DNA of 37,595 nucleotides, from positions 1 through 37,595 of the forward strand of contig JBHOGO010000042.1 in assembly GCA_043421945.1 (NCBI GenBank). Reading direction: 5' to 3'. This document shows positions 21,939-31,301 of this stretch, one piece after another (the first letter of the stretch is position 1; every line of letters begins with the position of its first letter). Source of the DNA: Thaumasiovibrio sp043421945. Its GTDB lineage: Bacteria; Pseudomonadota; Gammaproteobacteria; Enterobacterales; Vibrionaceae. The position numbers were made by a program, and so were the translations under genes. The notes below the pieces were generated by a model, which saw nothing but the letters and a program-made list of their open reading frames with translations, did no database searches and was not told the DNA's origin.

Positions 21939-23273
21939 ATGTATTTACCGCAAGAAATCATTCGCAAAAAGCGTGACAATATTGCGCTTACCCGCGATGA
22001 AATAAACTTTTTTATTCAAGGTATTGCAACCGACACCGTATCTGAAGGTCAGATCGCGGCGTTTGCTATGGCTATCTTTTTTAACGACATGAGCATGGAT
22101 GAACGTGTTGCACTGACTTGTGCGATGCGTGATTCGGGTCAGGTGCTTGATTGGTCGCACATGAACTTCGACGGGCCGATTGTTGATAAGCATTCAACTG
22201 GCGGTGTCGGTGATGTGACTTCGCTGATGTTGGGGCCAATGGTCGCTGCATGTGGTGGTTATGTGCCGATGATATCAGGACGTGGACTCGGCCATACTGG
22301 CGGTACGCTCGATAAGCTAGAGTCTATCCCTGGCTACAATATTACCCCTTCAAACGATCTGTTCGGTCAAGTCACTAAAGATGCTGGCGTTGCAATTATC
22401 GGGCAAACTGGCGATCTTGCTCCTGCTGATAAACGTGTTTATGCGACCCGAGATGTCACTGCCACTGTCGATAATATCTCTCTAATTACTGCTTCTATTC
22501 TCTCTAAGAAGTTAGCTGCAGGGCTAGGTTCATTGGTCATGGATGTCAAAGTAGGCTCGGGTGCTTTCATGCCAACCTACGACACCTCTGAAGAGCTGGC
22601 GAAGTCTATTGTGGCGGTTGCGAACGGTGCGGGCACAAAGACAACCGCATTGTTGACTGACATGAATCAGGTGCTCGCTTCAACGGCAGGTAATGCGTTA
22701 GAAGTTCGCGAAGCGGTGCAATTTTTGACTGGAGAAGGTGAGCGCAATCCACGTTTGTATTCAGTCACTATGGCACTATGTACTGATATGCTTTTAAACG
22801 CTGGGCTTGCAACCGATGAAGCACAAGCTCGTCAGAAATTAGACGAAGTGTTGATCAATGGCCGTGCTGCTGAATGCTTTGGGAAAATGATTTCAGGGCT
22901 TGGTGGTCCAGCCGACTTTGTTGAGCGCTATGATGATTACTTACCATCATCTTCCATCATTAAACCTGTCTATGCCACGCAATCTGGTTTTGTGACTGCG
23001 ATGGATACACGTGCACTTGGAATGGCAGTGGTAGGAATGGGCGGTGGTCGTCGTGTTGCGAGCGATACGATTGACTATTCGGTCGGTCTTGCTGAAATGA
23101 TTCGTTTAGGGCAAGTTGCCGATATGCAGCAACCTCTAGCAATGATTCATGCCAACAACGAAGCACAATGGCAACAAGCGGCTGATGAAGTACTTGCGGC
23201 GATCACTATTGGTGATACCGCTCCAGTAGCGACCCCAGACGTATACCGTCGTATTAGTGCGCAAGACGTGTAG
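21939..23273 (+). CDS. deoA: Thymidine phosphorylase
   Basis: DeoA splits thymidine (and deoxyuridine) with phosphate into thymine and 2-deoxyribose-1-phosphate. The 444-residue protein carries DKHSTGGVGDVTS, the phosphate and nucleoside binding motif of the pyrimidine-nucleoside phosphorylases, SGRGLGHTGGTLDKLESIPG, which is the family signature, and SKKLAAGLGSLVMDVKVGSGAFM. The length is close to E. coli DeoA (440). AAGGA (about 21925-21929) precedes the ATG. It produces deoxyribose-1-phosphate for DeoB, whose gene starts 10 bp after the stop. Confidence 0.96.
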   Translation: MYLPQEIIRKKRDNIALTRDEINFFIQGIATDTVSEGQIAAFAMAIFFNDMSMDERVALTCAMRDSGQVLDWSHMNFDGPIVDKHSTGGVGDVTSLMLGPMVAACGGYVPMISGRGLGHTGGTLDKLESIPGYNITPSNDLFGQVTKDAGVAIIGQTGDLAPADKRVYATRDVTATVDNISLITASILSKKLAAGLGSLVMDVKVGSGAFMPTYDTSEELAKSIVAVANGAGTKTTALLTDMNQVLASTAGNALEVREAVQFLTGEGERNPRLYSVTMALCTDMLLNAGLATDEAQARQKLDEVLINGRAAECFGKMISGLGGPADFVERYDDYLPSSSIIKPVYATQSGFVTAMDTRALGMAVVGMGGGRRVASDTIDYSVGLAEMIRLGQVADMQQPLAMIHANNEAQWQQAADEVLAAITIGDTAPVATPDVYRRISAQDV

Positions 23274-23283
23274 AGGATTAAGA

Positions 23284-24504
23284 ATGAAACGAGCAATTAT
23301 TTGTGTCTTAGATTCTTTCGGCATTGGTGCAACCGCCGATGCTGCTAAGTTTGGTGATGTAGGTTCTGATACCTTAGGTCATATCGCAGAGCAGTGCGCG
23401 AAAGGTGCTGCGGATAACGGTGATCGCTGTGGTGAACTGACGTTACCTAACCTGTCTAAACTTGGTCTAGGTAAAGCCGCTGAAGAGTCAACGGGACGTT
23501 TCCCGCAAGGCTTAGATGCAGATGCAGAGATCATTGGCGCTTATGGCCATGCAGCCGAAATCTCTTCTGGTAAAGATACCCCGTCAGGGCACTGGGAAAT
23601 GGCTGGTGTTCCTGTGCTATTTGAGTGGGGCTATTTTACCGATAAAACAGAGAGTTTCCCCCAAGCGCTACTCGACCGCATTGTTGAAAGAGCGAATCTA
23701 CCGGGTTATATCGGTAACTGCCACGCTTCTGGTACACAAGTTCTGGATGAGTTAGGTGAAGAGCACATGGCAACAGGTAAGCCTATTTTCTATACCTCTG
23801 CAGACTCGGTTTTTCAGATTGCTTGTCATGAAGAAACTTATGGGCTGGATAACCTTCTTGAGCTGTGTCAGATCGTTCGTGAAGAATTGGCCGACTACAA
23901 CATTGGCCGTGTTATCGCTCGCCCATTTGTGGGTGAGAAAGCGGGTGAATTTGAACGTACAGGCAATCGTCGTGATCTCTCTGTTGAGCCGCCATCGATT
24001 ACCGTGCTTCAAAAGCTGGTAGAAGAGAAGCAGGGGCGTGTTATATCGATTGGTAAAATTGCCGATATTTACGCGAACTGTGGTATCACCGATAAAGTCA
24101 AGGCAACAGGGATCCCAGCCTTGTTTGATACGACATTAGCGCAGCTTGATGACGCAGGTGATCGCTCGATTATCTTTACTAACTTTGTCGATTTTGATTC
24201 TGCTTACGGTCACCGTCGTGACGTGGCAGGGTATGCAAATGCGCTAGAATATTTTGATACGCGTTTGCCAGAATTACTTGCAAAACTACAACCAGATGAT
24301 GTGCTCATTTTGACTGCGGATCATGGTTGTGATCCAACATGGCCGGGAACGGATCACACTCGTGAACATGTGCCCGTGCTAGTCTATGGACATCAAGTAC
24401 AAGCTGGCTCATTAGGTCTACGCGATACATTCGCAGACATCGGCCAAAGCTTGGCTCACTATTTTGAAACATCAGAAATGGACTACGGTAAGTCCTTCCT
24501 GTAA
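23284..24504 (+). CDS. deoB: Phosphopentomutase
   Basis: DeoB interconverts (deoxy)ribose-1-phosphate and (deoxy)ribose-5-phosphate, linking DeoA and DeoD to DeoC. The 406-residue protein is of the alkaline-phosphatase superfamily: metal ligand Asp in LDSFGIGATAD near residue 10, the phosphorylated Thr in GKDTPSGHWE, and the second metal cluster TADHGCDPTWPGTDHTREHVP near the C-terminus. I chose the ATG at 23284, preceded by AGAGGA, giving the canonical MKRAIICVLDSFG start; an earlier in-frame start at 23257 lies inside deoA. Confidence 0.96.
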   Translation: MKRAIICVLDSFGIGATADAAKFGDVGSDTLGHIAEQCAKGAADNGDRCGELTLPNLSKLGLGKAAEESTGRFPQGLDADAEIIGAYGHAAEISSGKDTPSGHWEMAGVPVLFEWGYFTDKTESFPQALLDRIVERANLPGYIGNCHASGTQVLDELGEEHMATGKPIFYTSADSVFQIACHEETYGLDNLLELCQIVREELADYNIGRVIARPFVGEKAGEFERTGNRRDLSVEPPSITVLQKLVEEKQGRVISIGKIADIYANCGITDKVKATGIPALFDTTLAQLDDAGDRSIIFTNFVDFDSAYGHRRDVAGYANALEYFDTRLPELLAKLQPDDVLILTADHGCDPTWPGTDHTREHVPVLVYGHQVQAGSLGLRDTFADIGQSLAHYFETSEMDYGKSFL

Positions 24505-24532
24505 TTCCAATAACTCAATAAAGGAAAAGACA

Positions 24533-25258
24533 ATGGCAACTCCTCATATTAACGCTGAAATGGGCGACTTTGCAGATGTAGTGCTTATGCCGGGTGACCC
24601 ACTTCGCGCGAAATACATTGCTGAGACCTTCCTTGAAGACGTGGTACAAGTGTGCGACGTTCGCAGCATGTTCGGTTATACCGGTACTTACAAAGGCCGT
24701 CGTATCTCAGTAATGGGCCACGGTATGGGTATCCCATCATGTTCTATCTACGTGACAGAGCTGATTAAAGACTTCGGCGTAAAGAAAGTGATTCGTGTAG
24801 GCAGCTGTGGCGCTGTTCGTGATGACGTGAAACTACGTGATGTTGTTATCGGTATGGGTGCATCAACCGATGCGAAAATCAACCGTACACGTTTCCACGG
24901 TCATGACTTTGCTGCACTAGCAGACTTCGACATGGTTCGTAATGCCGTTGATGCAGCGAAAGCGAAAAATATCCCTGTAAAAGTGGGTAACATCTTCTCT
25001 GCGGATCTGTTCTACTCGCCAGAGCCTGAGTTCTTCAACACGATGGACAAATACGGCATCTTGGGTGTTGAGATGGAAGCGGCGGGCATCTACGGTGTTG
25101 CTGCTGAATACGGTGCTAAGGCACTAACTATCTGTACGGTTTCTGACCACATTCTACGTGGCGAGCAAACTACATCTGATGAGCGTCAAACGACGTTCAA
25201 CGAGATGATGGAAATCGCTCTAGAATCAGTATTACTGGGTGATGCTGAAGAAGCTTAA
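24533..25258 (+). CDS. deoD: Purine nucleoside phosphorylase, DeoD type
   Basis: A hexameric (trimer of dimers) enzyme that phosphorolyses purine (deoxy)nucleosides to the base plus (deoxy)ribose-1-phosphate. The 241-residue protein opens MATPHINAEMGDFADVVLMP with His5 (His4 in processed numbering). It has the phosphate-binding GDPLRAK and VIRVGSCGAVRDDV segments, the sugar-binding GVEMEAAGIYG, and TVSDHILRGE with the catalytic Asp. I chose the ATG at 24533 with AAAGGAAAA upstream; residues encoded before it would overlap deoB and are not family-like. It is the last gene of the operon. Confidence 0.97.
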   Translation: MATPHINAEMGDFADVVLMPGDPLRAKYIAETFLEDVVQVCDVRSMFGYTGTYKGRRISVMGHGMGIPSCSIYVTELIKDFGVKKVIRVGSCGAVRDDVKLRDVVIGMGASTDAKINRTRFHGHDFAALADFDMVRNAVDAAKAKNIPVKVGNIFSADLFYSPEPEFFNTMDKYGILGVEMEAAGIYGVAAEYGAKALTICTVSDHILRGEQTTSDERQTTFNEMMEIALESVLLGDAEEA

Positions 25259-25278
25259 TCGCTTGTTTTAGGCATGAA

Positions 25279-25308
25279 AAAACAGCGGCTTTTTAGCCGC
25301 TGTTTTTG
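25279..25308 (+). terminator. Intrinsic terminator of the deo operon
   Basis: A 12-bp perfect stem (25279-25290 with 25295-25306) has a TTTT loop, an A-run before it and a T-run after it. The A-run makes it usable in both directions, so it can also end the convergent ytjB transcript. Confidence 0.9.
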
Positions 25309-25341
25309 TATCTGTTGGTCTTTCGTTGATGCAAGATAAAC

Positions 25342-25962
25342 TTACTGGCCTGGAGGTTGAGGTGTATGTGTCAGCATATACTGCATTTTATCCCTACGAC
25401 GTCGCCCAAATGTCATAGCAAGCAGTAAGCCAATCAGGACCGCACCAATCACTAAGCCACGTATGGTATTGATGAACGAATCGACTTGATTATTTGCTAC
25501 CGCATTAATTGTTGCCTGCTCTAAGGTGAGACGGATGAAACCAATGAGCTTTTCTTCATGCAAAATGGGCTCGATGACTTGCTGGCGCCCTAAGCTGGCA
25601 ACAGACAGTGGTGTATTCAATCCTAGCGTTTGACTTAACGGCATTGCATTTTTTGTGCGGGCAATCGTCACTCCTTCTAGGTCATACAGCGTTGCATCAA
25701 GCAGGAGTGGTTCTTGGCTCAGCTGCAAGATGAGTCCTTCTAATACTTGCTGATCGCTTTCTGCGATAGCGGGAGCAGCCGTTAATGCTGCTTGTCGAAT
25801 AATAACCCGCGACAACATATCAGTCTGCTGGTTGATTATTTGACTATTTTGGATACTTATTTGGCTGCCATACTGGAGCATTAAAGCAAGACCACATAGG
25901 CTAAAAATAATCACAGTAATCTGCCATACACGTAGTAGACGTTTTTTATAGTTACTCGTCAT
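25342..25962 (-). CDS. ytjB: YtjB/AhpA family membrane protein
   Basis: A 206-residue inner-membrane protein of the YtjB (formerly Smp) family, which lies next to serB in E. coli and Vibrio. It has a cytoplasmic basic N-terminus, helix 1 at about 13-31, a periplasmic domain of about 130 residues and helix 2 at about 167-185, then a basic cytoplasmic tail (GRRRRDK). The topology resembles a small sensor-like protein lacking an output domain; the related AhpA of other gammaproteobacteria has been tied to haemolysin or virulence. No catalytic motif is seen. It is divergent from serB. Confidence 0.85.
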   Translation of the reverse strand: MTSNYKKRLLRVWQITVIIFSLCGLALMLQYGSQISIQNSQIINQQTDMLSRVIIRQAALTAAPAIAESDQQVLEGLILQLSQEPLLLDATLYDLEGVTIARTKNAMPLSQTLGLNTPLSVASLGRQQVIEPILHEEKLIGFIRLTLEQATINAVANNQVDSFINTIRGLVIGAVLIGLLLAMTFGRRRRDKMQYMLTHTPQPPGQ

Positions 25963-26027
25963 ATCAATTCTAGGCTGAAATTTTATGTGATTTACTATAC
26001 ATTGACAGTTTGGTGGATGCTAGCGCT

Positions 26028-26143
26028 GGTAAATACCCAAGCCTCTTTGAACGCTCAGTTGATGGTAGCGAAGCCTGACAGCCAACGAAGTATTGTTGCT
26101 TCGTGCACGTTGTCATGCTGCTGAAGTGGTTTGGGTATATACC
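26028..26143. repeat. ERIC-like palindromic intergenic element, 116 bp
   Basis: Terminal inverted repeats of 16 bases, GGTAAATACCCAAGCC at the left and GGTTTGGGTATATACC at the right, match at 14 of 16 positions. Inside, CGAAG/CTTCG and GACA/TGTC dyads make the whole element foldable into a long imperfect hairpin. It has no coding potential. Repeats with TACCCAA/TTGGGTA ends and this size are, from memory, scattered through Vibrionaceae genomes and resemble ERIC or MITE elements. It lies in the 242-bp gap between divergent ytjB and serB, ending 61 bp before the serB start. Confidence 0.75.
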
Positions 26144-26204
26144 TGATGAAATAGATAACTATTCAATCAGACTCTGATTTTGCCTAAAACCAAGGAATTA
26201 TGGA

Positions 26205-27185
26205 ATGAATGGATTCACGCCACTGCCGATCAAAAAACACACCGGATTGCTTTCGCGTTTCCCTTCTCAACGCGGTGCGACTCGCCTCGACATTTCTGCC
26301 TCTAATTGGCTTCTCTATGGTTCTTACCTACTACCTGCACACTTAGACGATATCGAAGCCTTTACGGGGGAGAAACAGGTTGTACTCGCTAGCTGGAAAG
26401 TCGGTGATTACGAAGTGCTCTTGATTGATGGGGAACTCGATACTGAAATCGCGACGATTGTCGATGCATTAGGGCTTGATTACGCCTCCCTCGATGAGCT
26501 GCCAGATTTGTCTGAGCCCGGGCTTATTGTGTTCGATATGGATTCTACCGCCATTCAAATTGAGTGTATTGACGAGATCGCTGCTCTTGCTGGCGTAGGT
26601 GAGCAAGTTGCGGAAGTCACTGAGCGTGCGATGCAAGGTGAACTCGACTTTGAAGCGAGTTTACGTCAACGTGTTGGCACGTTGGCTGGGGCTGATGCTG
26701 CCATTCTTGACAAGGTGCGTGATAGCTTACCTCTAATGCCGGGGATGGGGGAGTTAACCGCAACACTGCAAGCGTGTGGCTGGCATGTTGTTATCGCATC
26801 GGGTGGCTTTACGTATTTCTCTGATCACCTGAAAGAGTCGTTAAACTTAACCGCCGCATTTTCTAATCAACTAGAAATTAAGGACGGTAAGCTAACTGGA
26901 GAGGTACTTGGCGATGTTGTTGATGCACAGCGTAAAGCGGATATTTTGACTGAGTTAGCTGAGCAGTTTGACATTCCTCGCTACAACACCGTCGCGGTGG
27001 GGGATGGTGCCAATGACTTAGTGATGATGGCAGCTGCAGGTATGGGGGTTGCATTTCACGCGAAACCACGTGTGGTTGCACAGGCACAAAAAGCGATTCG
27101 TCACGGTGACCTTACTGGCGTTATGTGCCTATTATCAGCATCACTTCTTCCACAGCGCATCAGTTGGAAGCGATACACGAAATAG
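26205..27185 (+). CDS. serB: Phosphoserine phosphatase
   Basis: SerB dephosphorylates L-phosphoserine to L-serine, the last step of serine synthesis. The 326-residue protein has an N-terminal ACT-like region (about 1-100) and a HAD phosphatase domain. The nucleophile motif FDMDSTAIQIECIDEIA has Asp111 and Asp113, followed by the Ser of VIASGGFT, the conserved Lys region and the metal-binding GDGANDLVM motif. All four HAD motifs are intact. Length is near E. coli SerB (322). The promoter must lie in or beside the ERIC-like element just upstream. Confidence 0.96.
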   Translation: MNGFTPLPIKKHTGLLSRFPSQRGATRLDISASNWLLYGSYLLPAHLDDIEAFTGEKQVVLASWKVGDYEVLLIDGELDTEIATIVDALGLDYASLDELPDLSEPGLIVFDMDSTAIQIECIDEIAALAGVGEQVAEVTERAMQGELDFEASLRQRVGTLAGADAAILDKVRDSLPLMPGMGELTATLQACGWHVVIASGGFTYFSDHLKESLNLTAAFSNQLEIKDGKLTGEVLGDVVDAQRKADILTELAEQFDIPRYNTVAVGDGANDLVMMAAAGMGVAFHAKPRVVAQAQKAIRHGDLTGVMCLLSASLLPQRISWKRYTK

Positions 27186-27246
27186 GTTGATCGTATTCGG
27201 TAATTATTAGTAAGCCAACAATTAGCCAATTTAGAACTAGAAAATA

Positions 27247-27280
27247 AAAAACAGCAGCATAAAGGTTGCTGTTTTTGTTT
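27247..27280. terminator. Bidirectional terminator between serB and plzC
   Basis: AAAAACAGCA (27247-27256) pairs with TGCTGTTTTT (27267-27276) across a 10-base loop, with A-rich sequence before and T-rich sequence after. It serves the convergent serB and plzC transcripts. Confidence 0.8.
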
Positions 27281-27294
27281 TCTGTCGGTAAACG

Positions 27295-29664
27295 CTACGC
27301 GAAATTCAGTGATAGGCGTGTGAGTACCTCAAGTGTGATGTCATTAATTTCACCGCAGCCGACCAGTGAACTGAACTCGTTTTCAATCGTGCGTGCACGG
27401 TGCAGTGTATGTTGTGCTAGTTCAGTGAGATGTTGACTAGTGAGCAGTGTCAACGCGCCCTTCATGGGTAATGCGGAGATCCTCAGTGCGATGAATATCC
27501 CCTCCGACTGAGACGTTTTAATAAATTGGGCTCGCTGCTCAGTGGTTTCAAATTCCGAAAGGAGCTTACACTCAACATCCGTTACCTTATCTCCAAGCTT
27601 CAATATTTTGAGGTATAACTCATTGTAGGTTGGCACCGGAGGGTCAATAGGACGAACAGGATCGGCAACTAAAGGTTTAAGCTTATTCTTAAACAGTGAT
27701 GCGAGCGAGTACTGTCGGTCGTTGCCGCCGGAGAATAAACTCAGCGTAGAAAGTGTTTTATGAAGTCCATTTAACGGGAAATTCAGACCAATTGTGCGCA
27801 GGTTGAGGCGATGATTCTGTTTATCGACAAAGAAAGGCGCACATTTAAGTCGTGTCAATAACACTTGGTAGAGAACAAGTAAAAGCTCTTTGTGGCTAAT
27901 GTTTTCATCTATTTGTGTCAGCTTATTATGATTTTTTTCAAGTAATAATGATAGGTAAGAGACCGCTTTGTGGCCATCATCTTCACATACCAATTGCACA
28001 CTCAAGCGATCGGGAGCGACCCGAACACAAGTGTAAGGGATCGAAGCCAATGTATCTTTAGGGGCATTTTTCGCCAGTTCACTCAAACTGACCATCACTT
28101 GGTCACCGCGAGTGAGTTTGGTTGGGGCACTCAAAGCAACATTCAGACCGTGAGCGGATAAGTCATGTGTTGAGCTGATGACTTTGCCAGTTTTGGTGCT
28201 AGCGAAAATAACCTTGGTACTAAATTTATATCGGTTTTCTGTACGCTGTGGCTGTGGATCGAAATAACGTGTTAGCTCTTCACTAATGGTACTGCGGCCA
28301 TGCACAAAGACATTCAGCTCACGTGCGGTAATGTTTGGTTTAACAGCAAGGAGGTAATCATTTTTGCTCTCCTTCAAGGTGAGGTCTTCTAGTAAAGCGA
28401 CATGACTCAATACACTATGTTCATTAATCAAATTAGGCGCAACATCATCCATGCGCTCGTGGTCTTCATCGCTGAGAGGGAAGACCGACAGTCTCAGTAC
28501 TCGCCAGCTCTCACGCTTTGCACCAAGTAACCAAAATAGACGCCTTTGTTGCTGGCTTAACTCTGGCAGAGCTGCGGAGTAAAAATACGTTTTATCCCCC
28601 TGTTGGTGCTGAAAACAGTAAATAAGCGTTGATGATTGTTTTAGCCCTTGCTTCCCCAGTGCTTGCATACGGGTTTTACTGAGCAGGTGGTGAATGACTG
28701 GCTGGTTACGCTCATCATGCCAATATTGCCATAAATGCTGGTTTTGAGCGGTTAGCAGAACATGTGCAATGTTATTGCCAGCAAAGTAGACGGGTAAGCT
28801 GGCTGTGTGTTTTAGGTAGCAGTTTTCATACCCTTTTGACTTTGCCTGCATGGCAAGATCATCAGTGTTCTTTTTGACTTTTTGCTGTGTATTTCTTTTC
28901 TCGTAATCAATGGCAGCGCTGACGGCCTCACTATTGTCGAGTATTTGGACGCGAAGCCACCGGAAGCTGTTGTTGTCACTCTTATCGATACCAATAATGC
29001 GATATTTTATGCCTTGAATAAGCGCATCTATGTTCGCTCTTTCACCGAGTTCACCATACGAGACCGTGATGGTTTGTCCTAATCCATAGTTGAAGGCGGA
29101 GGGGACTTTGAACTTAGCGCCACTCGCAGAAATATCAGAGGTTACTCCATTCACTACCTGTTTCATCGGTAGCCTGACTTCGATAGGTGTTGAGATGAAA
29201 ATGCGGCTTTCGCTGCGCAGCATGTAGTTGCCAAAGCGAAGGGCATTGACCACGAGAGTGTCATCATCTGCGGAGAGCTTTTGCTGTGAAGAGGCTTTTG
29301 GGTCAACACCTTGCTGATGCATCACGCGAAAATTGTTGCGGGTATTCATAAGCTCTTCGTAGAGCCCTTCTCGGAATTGATTACCGTAGAATTTAATTCG
29401 GCGATGGTATGTGTTGATAGCAACATCATCGAGCCAGTGACTGAGGCCGTTCAGCTCGTATGCACGACATTCGCCATTCACTCGACCTCTAAGGTCGATT
29501 TTCTTATGGCAGGGTGCCATAAGGCGATTTATTTCCATTTTTACGCGCAGACGAGTAGGTGGTGTTGCATCCTGCATGAGGAAGACCACCATATTGTCGT
29601 AATCATCGCTATCAAAAAGTGGGATCAGCTTTTCAATGATATCTTTGTGTTCATCCAGTGACAT
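27295..29664 (-). CDS. plzC: PlzC-like protein with two PilZ domains
   Basis: A 789-residue cytoplasmic protein with two PilZ c-di-GMP-binding domains. The first has RSESR (150-154) and DISASG (177-182); the second has RTENR (474-478) and DLSAHG (501-506), so both RxxxR and DxSxxG motifs are complete. The other regions, including the C-terminal 250 residues, match nothing I know. By size and place between serB and radA it corresponds, from memory, to V. cholerae PlzC (VC2344), tied to motility, biofilm and colonisation. I chose the ATG at 29664; a GTG at 29733 would extend it by 23 residues and neither has a strong ribosome binding site. It is divergent from radA. Confidence 0.85.
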   Translation of the reverse strand: MSLDEHKDIIEKLIPLFDSDDYDNMVVFLMQDATPPTRLRVKMEINRLMAPCHKKIDLRGRVNGECRAYELNGLSHWLDDVAINTYHRRIKFYGNQFREGLYEELMNTRNNFRVMHQQGVDPKASSQQKLSADDDTLVVNALRFGNYMLRSESRIFISTPIEVRLPMKQVVNGVTSDISASGAKFKVPSAFNYGLGQTITVSYGELGERANIDALIQGIKYRIIGIDKSDNNSFRWLRVQILDNSEAVSAAIDYEKRNTQQKVKKNTDDLAMQAKSKGYENCYLKHTASLPVYFAGNNIAHVLLTAQNQHLWQYWHDERNQPVIHHLLSKTRMQALGKQGLKQSSTLIYCFQHQQGDKTYFYSAALPELSQQQRRLFWLLGAKRESWRVLRLSVFPLSDEDHERMDDVAPNLINEHSVLSHVALLEDLTLKESKNDYLLAVKPNITARELNVFVHGRSTISEELTRYFDPQPQRTENRYKFSTKVIFASTKTGKVISSTHDLSAHGLNVALSAPTKLTRGDQVMVSLSELAKNAPKDTLASIPYTCVRVAPDRLSVQLVCEDDGHKAVSYLSLLLEKNHNKLTQIDENISHKELLLVLYQVLLTRLKCAPFFVDKQNHRLNLRTIGLNFPLNGLHKTLSTLSLFSGGNDRQYSLASLFKNKLKPLVADPVRPIDPPVPTYNELYLKILKLGDKVTDVECKLLSEFETTEQRAQFIKTSQSEGIFIALRISALPMKGALTLLTSQHLTELAQHTLHRARTIENEFSSLVGCGEINDITLEVLTRLSLNFA

Positions 29665-29801
29665 GCTGTTTTCTGTTAAACTATCCGTCTCAACATTCTT
29701 AGATCTTATTTTACAGCAAAATACGACTTTCACTGAGATTAATTCCTGTTTTTAAAGTGAAAAACGAGTGCTGTAACACGTACAACGGAAGCTAGGTAAC
29801 C

Positions 29802-31178
29802 ATGGCAAAAGCAAAACGCGCTTATGTTTGTAACGACTGCGGCGCTGATTATCCACGGTGGCAAGGTCAATGTACTGCATGTGGCAGCTGGAACACGATT
29901 ACAGAGGTGCGGTTGGCTGCATCACCCACTGTCACACGTAATGAAAAATACGCAGGCTACGCGGGAGAGGCGGAAGGCAAGGTTCAGGTATTGTCGGATA
30001 TCGACCTACAAGAAGTGCCGCGTTTTAGCTCTGGATTCAAAGAGCTCGATCGTGTTTTAGGTGGTGGTATCGTACCTGGCGGGGCCATTCTTATTGGTGG
30101 TAGCCCTGGTGCCGGTAAAAGTACGCTTTTGTTGCAAACAATGTGCTGGTTAGCAGGGCAGATGCCAACGCTTTATGTCACCGGGGAGGAATCCTTACAG
30201 CAGGTTGCCATGCGAGCATCTCGTCTTGGATTACCGAAAGATAAACTGATGATGCTCTCTGAAACGAGCGTAGAAAATATCTGTACGGTGGCGAATAAAG
30301 AAAAGCCTAAAATCATGGTGATTGACTCCATTCAGGTTATGCACGTGAATGATGTACAGTCTTCACCGGGTAGTGTCGCGCAGGTGCGTGAGTCTGCATC
30401 TGCTCTAACGCGGTTTGCGAAACAGAACAATGTCGCGGTCTTTATGGTCGGGCATGTGACGAAGGATGGCTCTCTAGCAGGACCGAAAGTATTGGAGCAC
30501 TGTATTGACTGCTCGATCCTACTTGATGGAGGGAGCGATACGCGTTTTCGGACATTGCGAAGCCACAAAAACCGTTTTGGTGCGATCAACGAGCTTGGTG
30601 TTTTTGCGATGACCGATAAAGGCATGCGTGAGGTAACCAACCCATCAGCGATCTTCTTAACGCGTGGAGAGGAACAAACATCTGGCAGCTCTGTGATGGT
30701 GGTGTGGGAAGGTACACGACCACTTCTCGTTGAAATTCAGGCGCTGGTGGATTACTCCCAAATGGCAAATCCGAGACGTGTTGCTGTGGGGTTAGAGCAA
30801 AACCGTCTCGCGATTTTACTCGCGGTTCTTCATAAGCATGGTGGCTTACAGATGGCCGACCAAGATGTGTTTGTGAATGTGGTTGGTGGGGTTAAAGTCG
30901 CTGAAACGAGTGCTGATCTCGCGTTGATCATGGCGCTTATTTCGAGCTTTAGAGACCGTGCGTTACCACAGGACTTAGTGGTGTTTGGAGAAGTGGGTCT
31001 AGCAGGGGAGATTCGCCCTGTTCCTAGTGGGCAAGAGCGTTTAATGGAAGCGTTCAAACACGGCTTTACCTCCGCTATCGTTCCAGCAGCGAACATGCCA
31101 AAAGGCGGTATTGAAGGCATGAAGATCTATCCCGTGACGAAACTTGATCAAGCGGTAGAGGTCTTTAACGAGTTCTAA
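29802..31178 (+). CDS. radA: RadA (Sms), DNA repair helicase
   Basis: RadA drives branch migration of recombination intermediates together with RecA and takes part in natural transformation. The 458-residue protein has a four-Cys zinc finger (C10, C13, C24, C27), Walker A GGSPGAGKST (99-108), a Walker B IDSIQ, the RadA-specific KNRFG motif (256-260) and a Lon-protease-like C-terminal domain (about 300-458). All motifs are intact. It is divergent from plzC across 137 bp and is followed by a strong terminator, so it is probably monocistronic. Confidence 0.97.
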   Translation: MAKAKRAYVCNDCGADYPRWQGQCTACGSWNTITEVRLAASPTVTRNEKYAGYAGEAEGKVQVLSDIDLQEVPRFSSGFKELDRVLGGGIVPGGAILIGGSPGAGKSTLLLQTMCWLAGQMPTLYVTGEESLQQVAMRASRLGLPKDKLMMLSETSVENICTVANKEKPKIMVIDSIQVMHVNDVQSSPGSVAQVRESASALTRFAKQNNVAVFMVGHVTKDGSLAGPKVLEHCIDCSILLDGGSDTRFRTLRSHKNRFGAINELGVFAMTDKGMREVTNPSAIFLTRGEEQTSGSSVMVVWEGTRPLLVEIQALVDYSQMANPRRVAVGLEQNRLAILLAVLHKHGGLQMADQDVFVNVVGGVKVAETSADLALIMALISSFRDRALPQDLVVFGEVGLAGEIRPVPSGQERLMEAFKHGFTSAIVPAANMPKGGIEGMKIYPVTKLDQAVEVFNEF

Positions 31179-31237
31179 TGATTCTTGTTGGGCAATGACT
31201 CTGTCAGGAGAATATTGCGTTAAACAAAGCTAAAAAC

Positions 31238-31262
31238 AAAAAGGCGCCGATGGCGCCTTTTT
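31238..31262. terminator. Bidirectional terminator between radA and M23 gene
   Basis: A perfect 11-bp stem (31238-31248 with 31252-31262), GC-rich in the middle with A5 on the left and T5 on the right, has a 3-base loop. It fits the ends of both convergent genes. Confidence 0.9.
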
Positions 31263-31301
31263 GATTGAAGTTATGCTGAAAGGAAGCGGGTGGTTAGCTG
31301 A

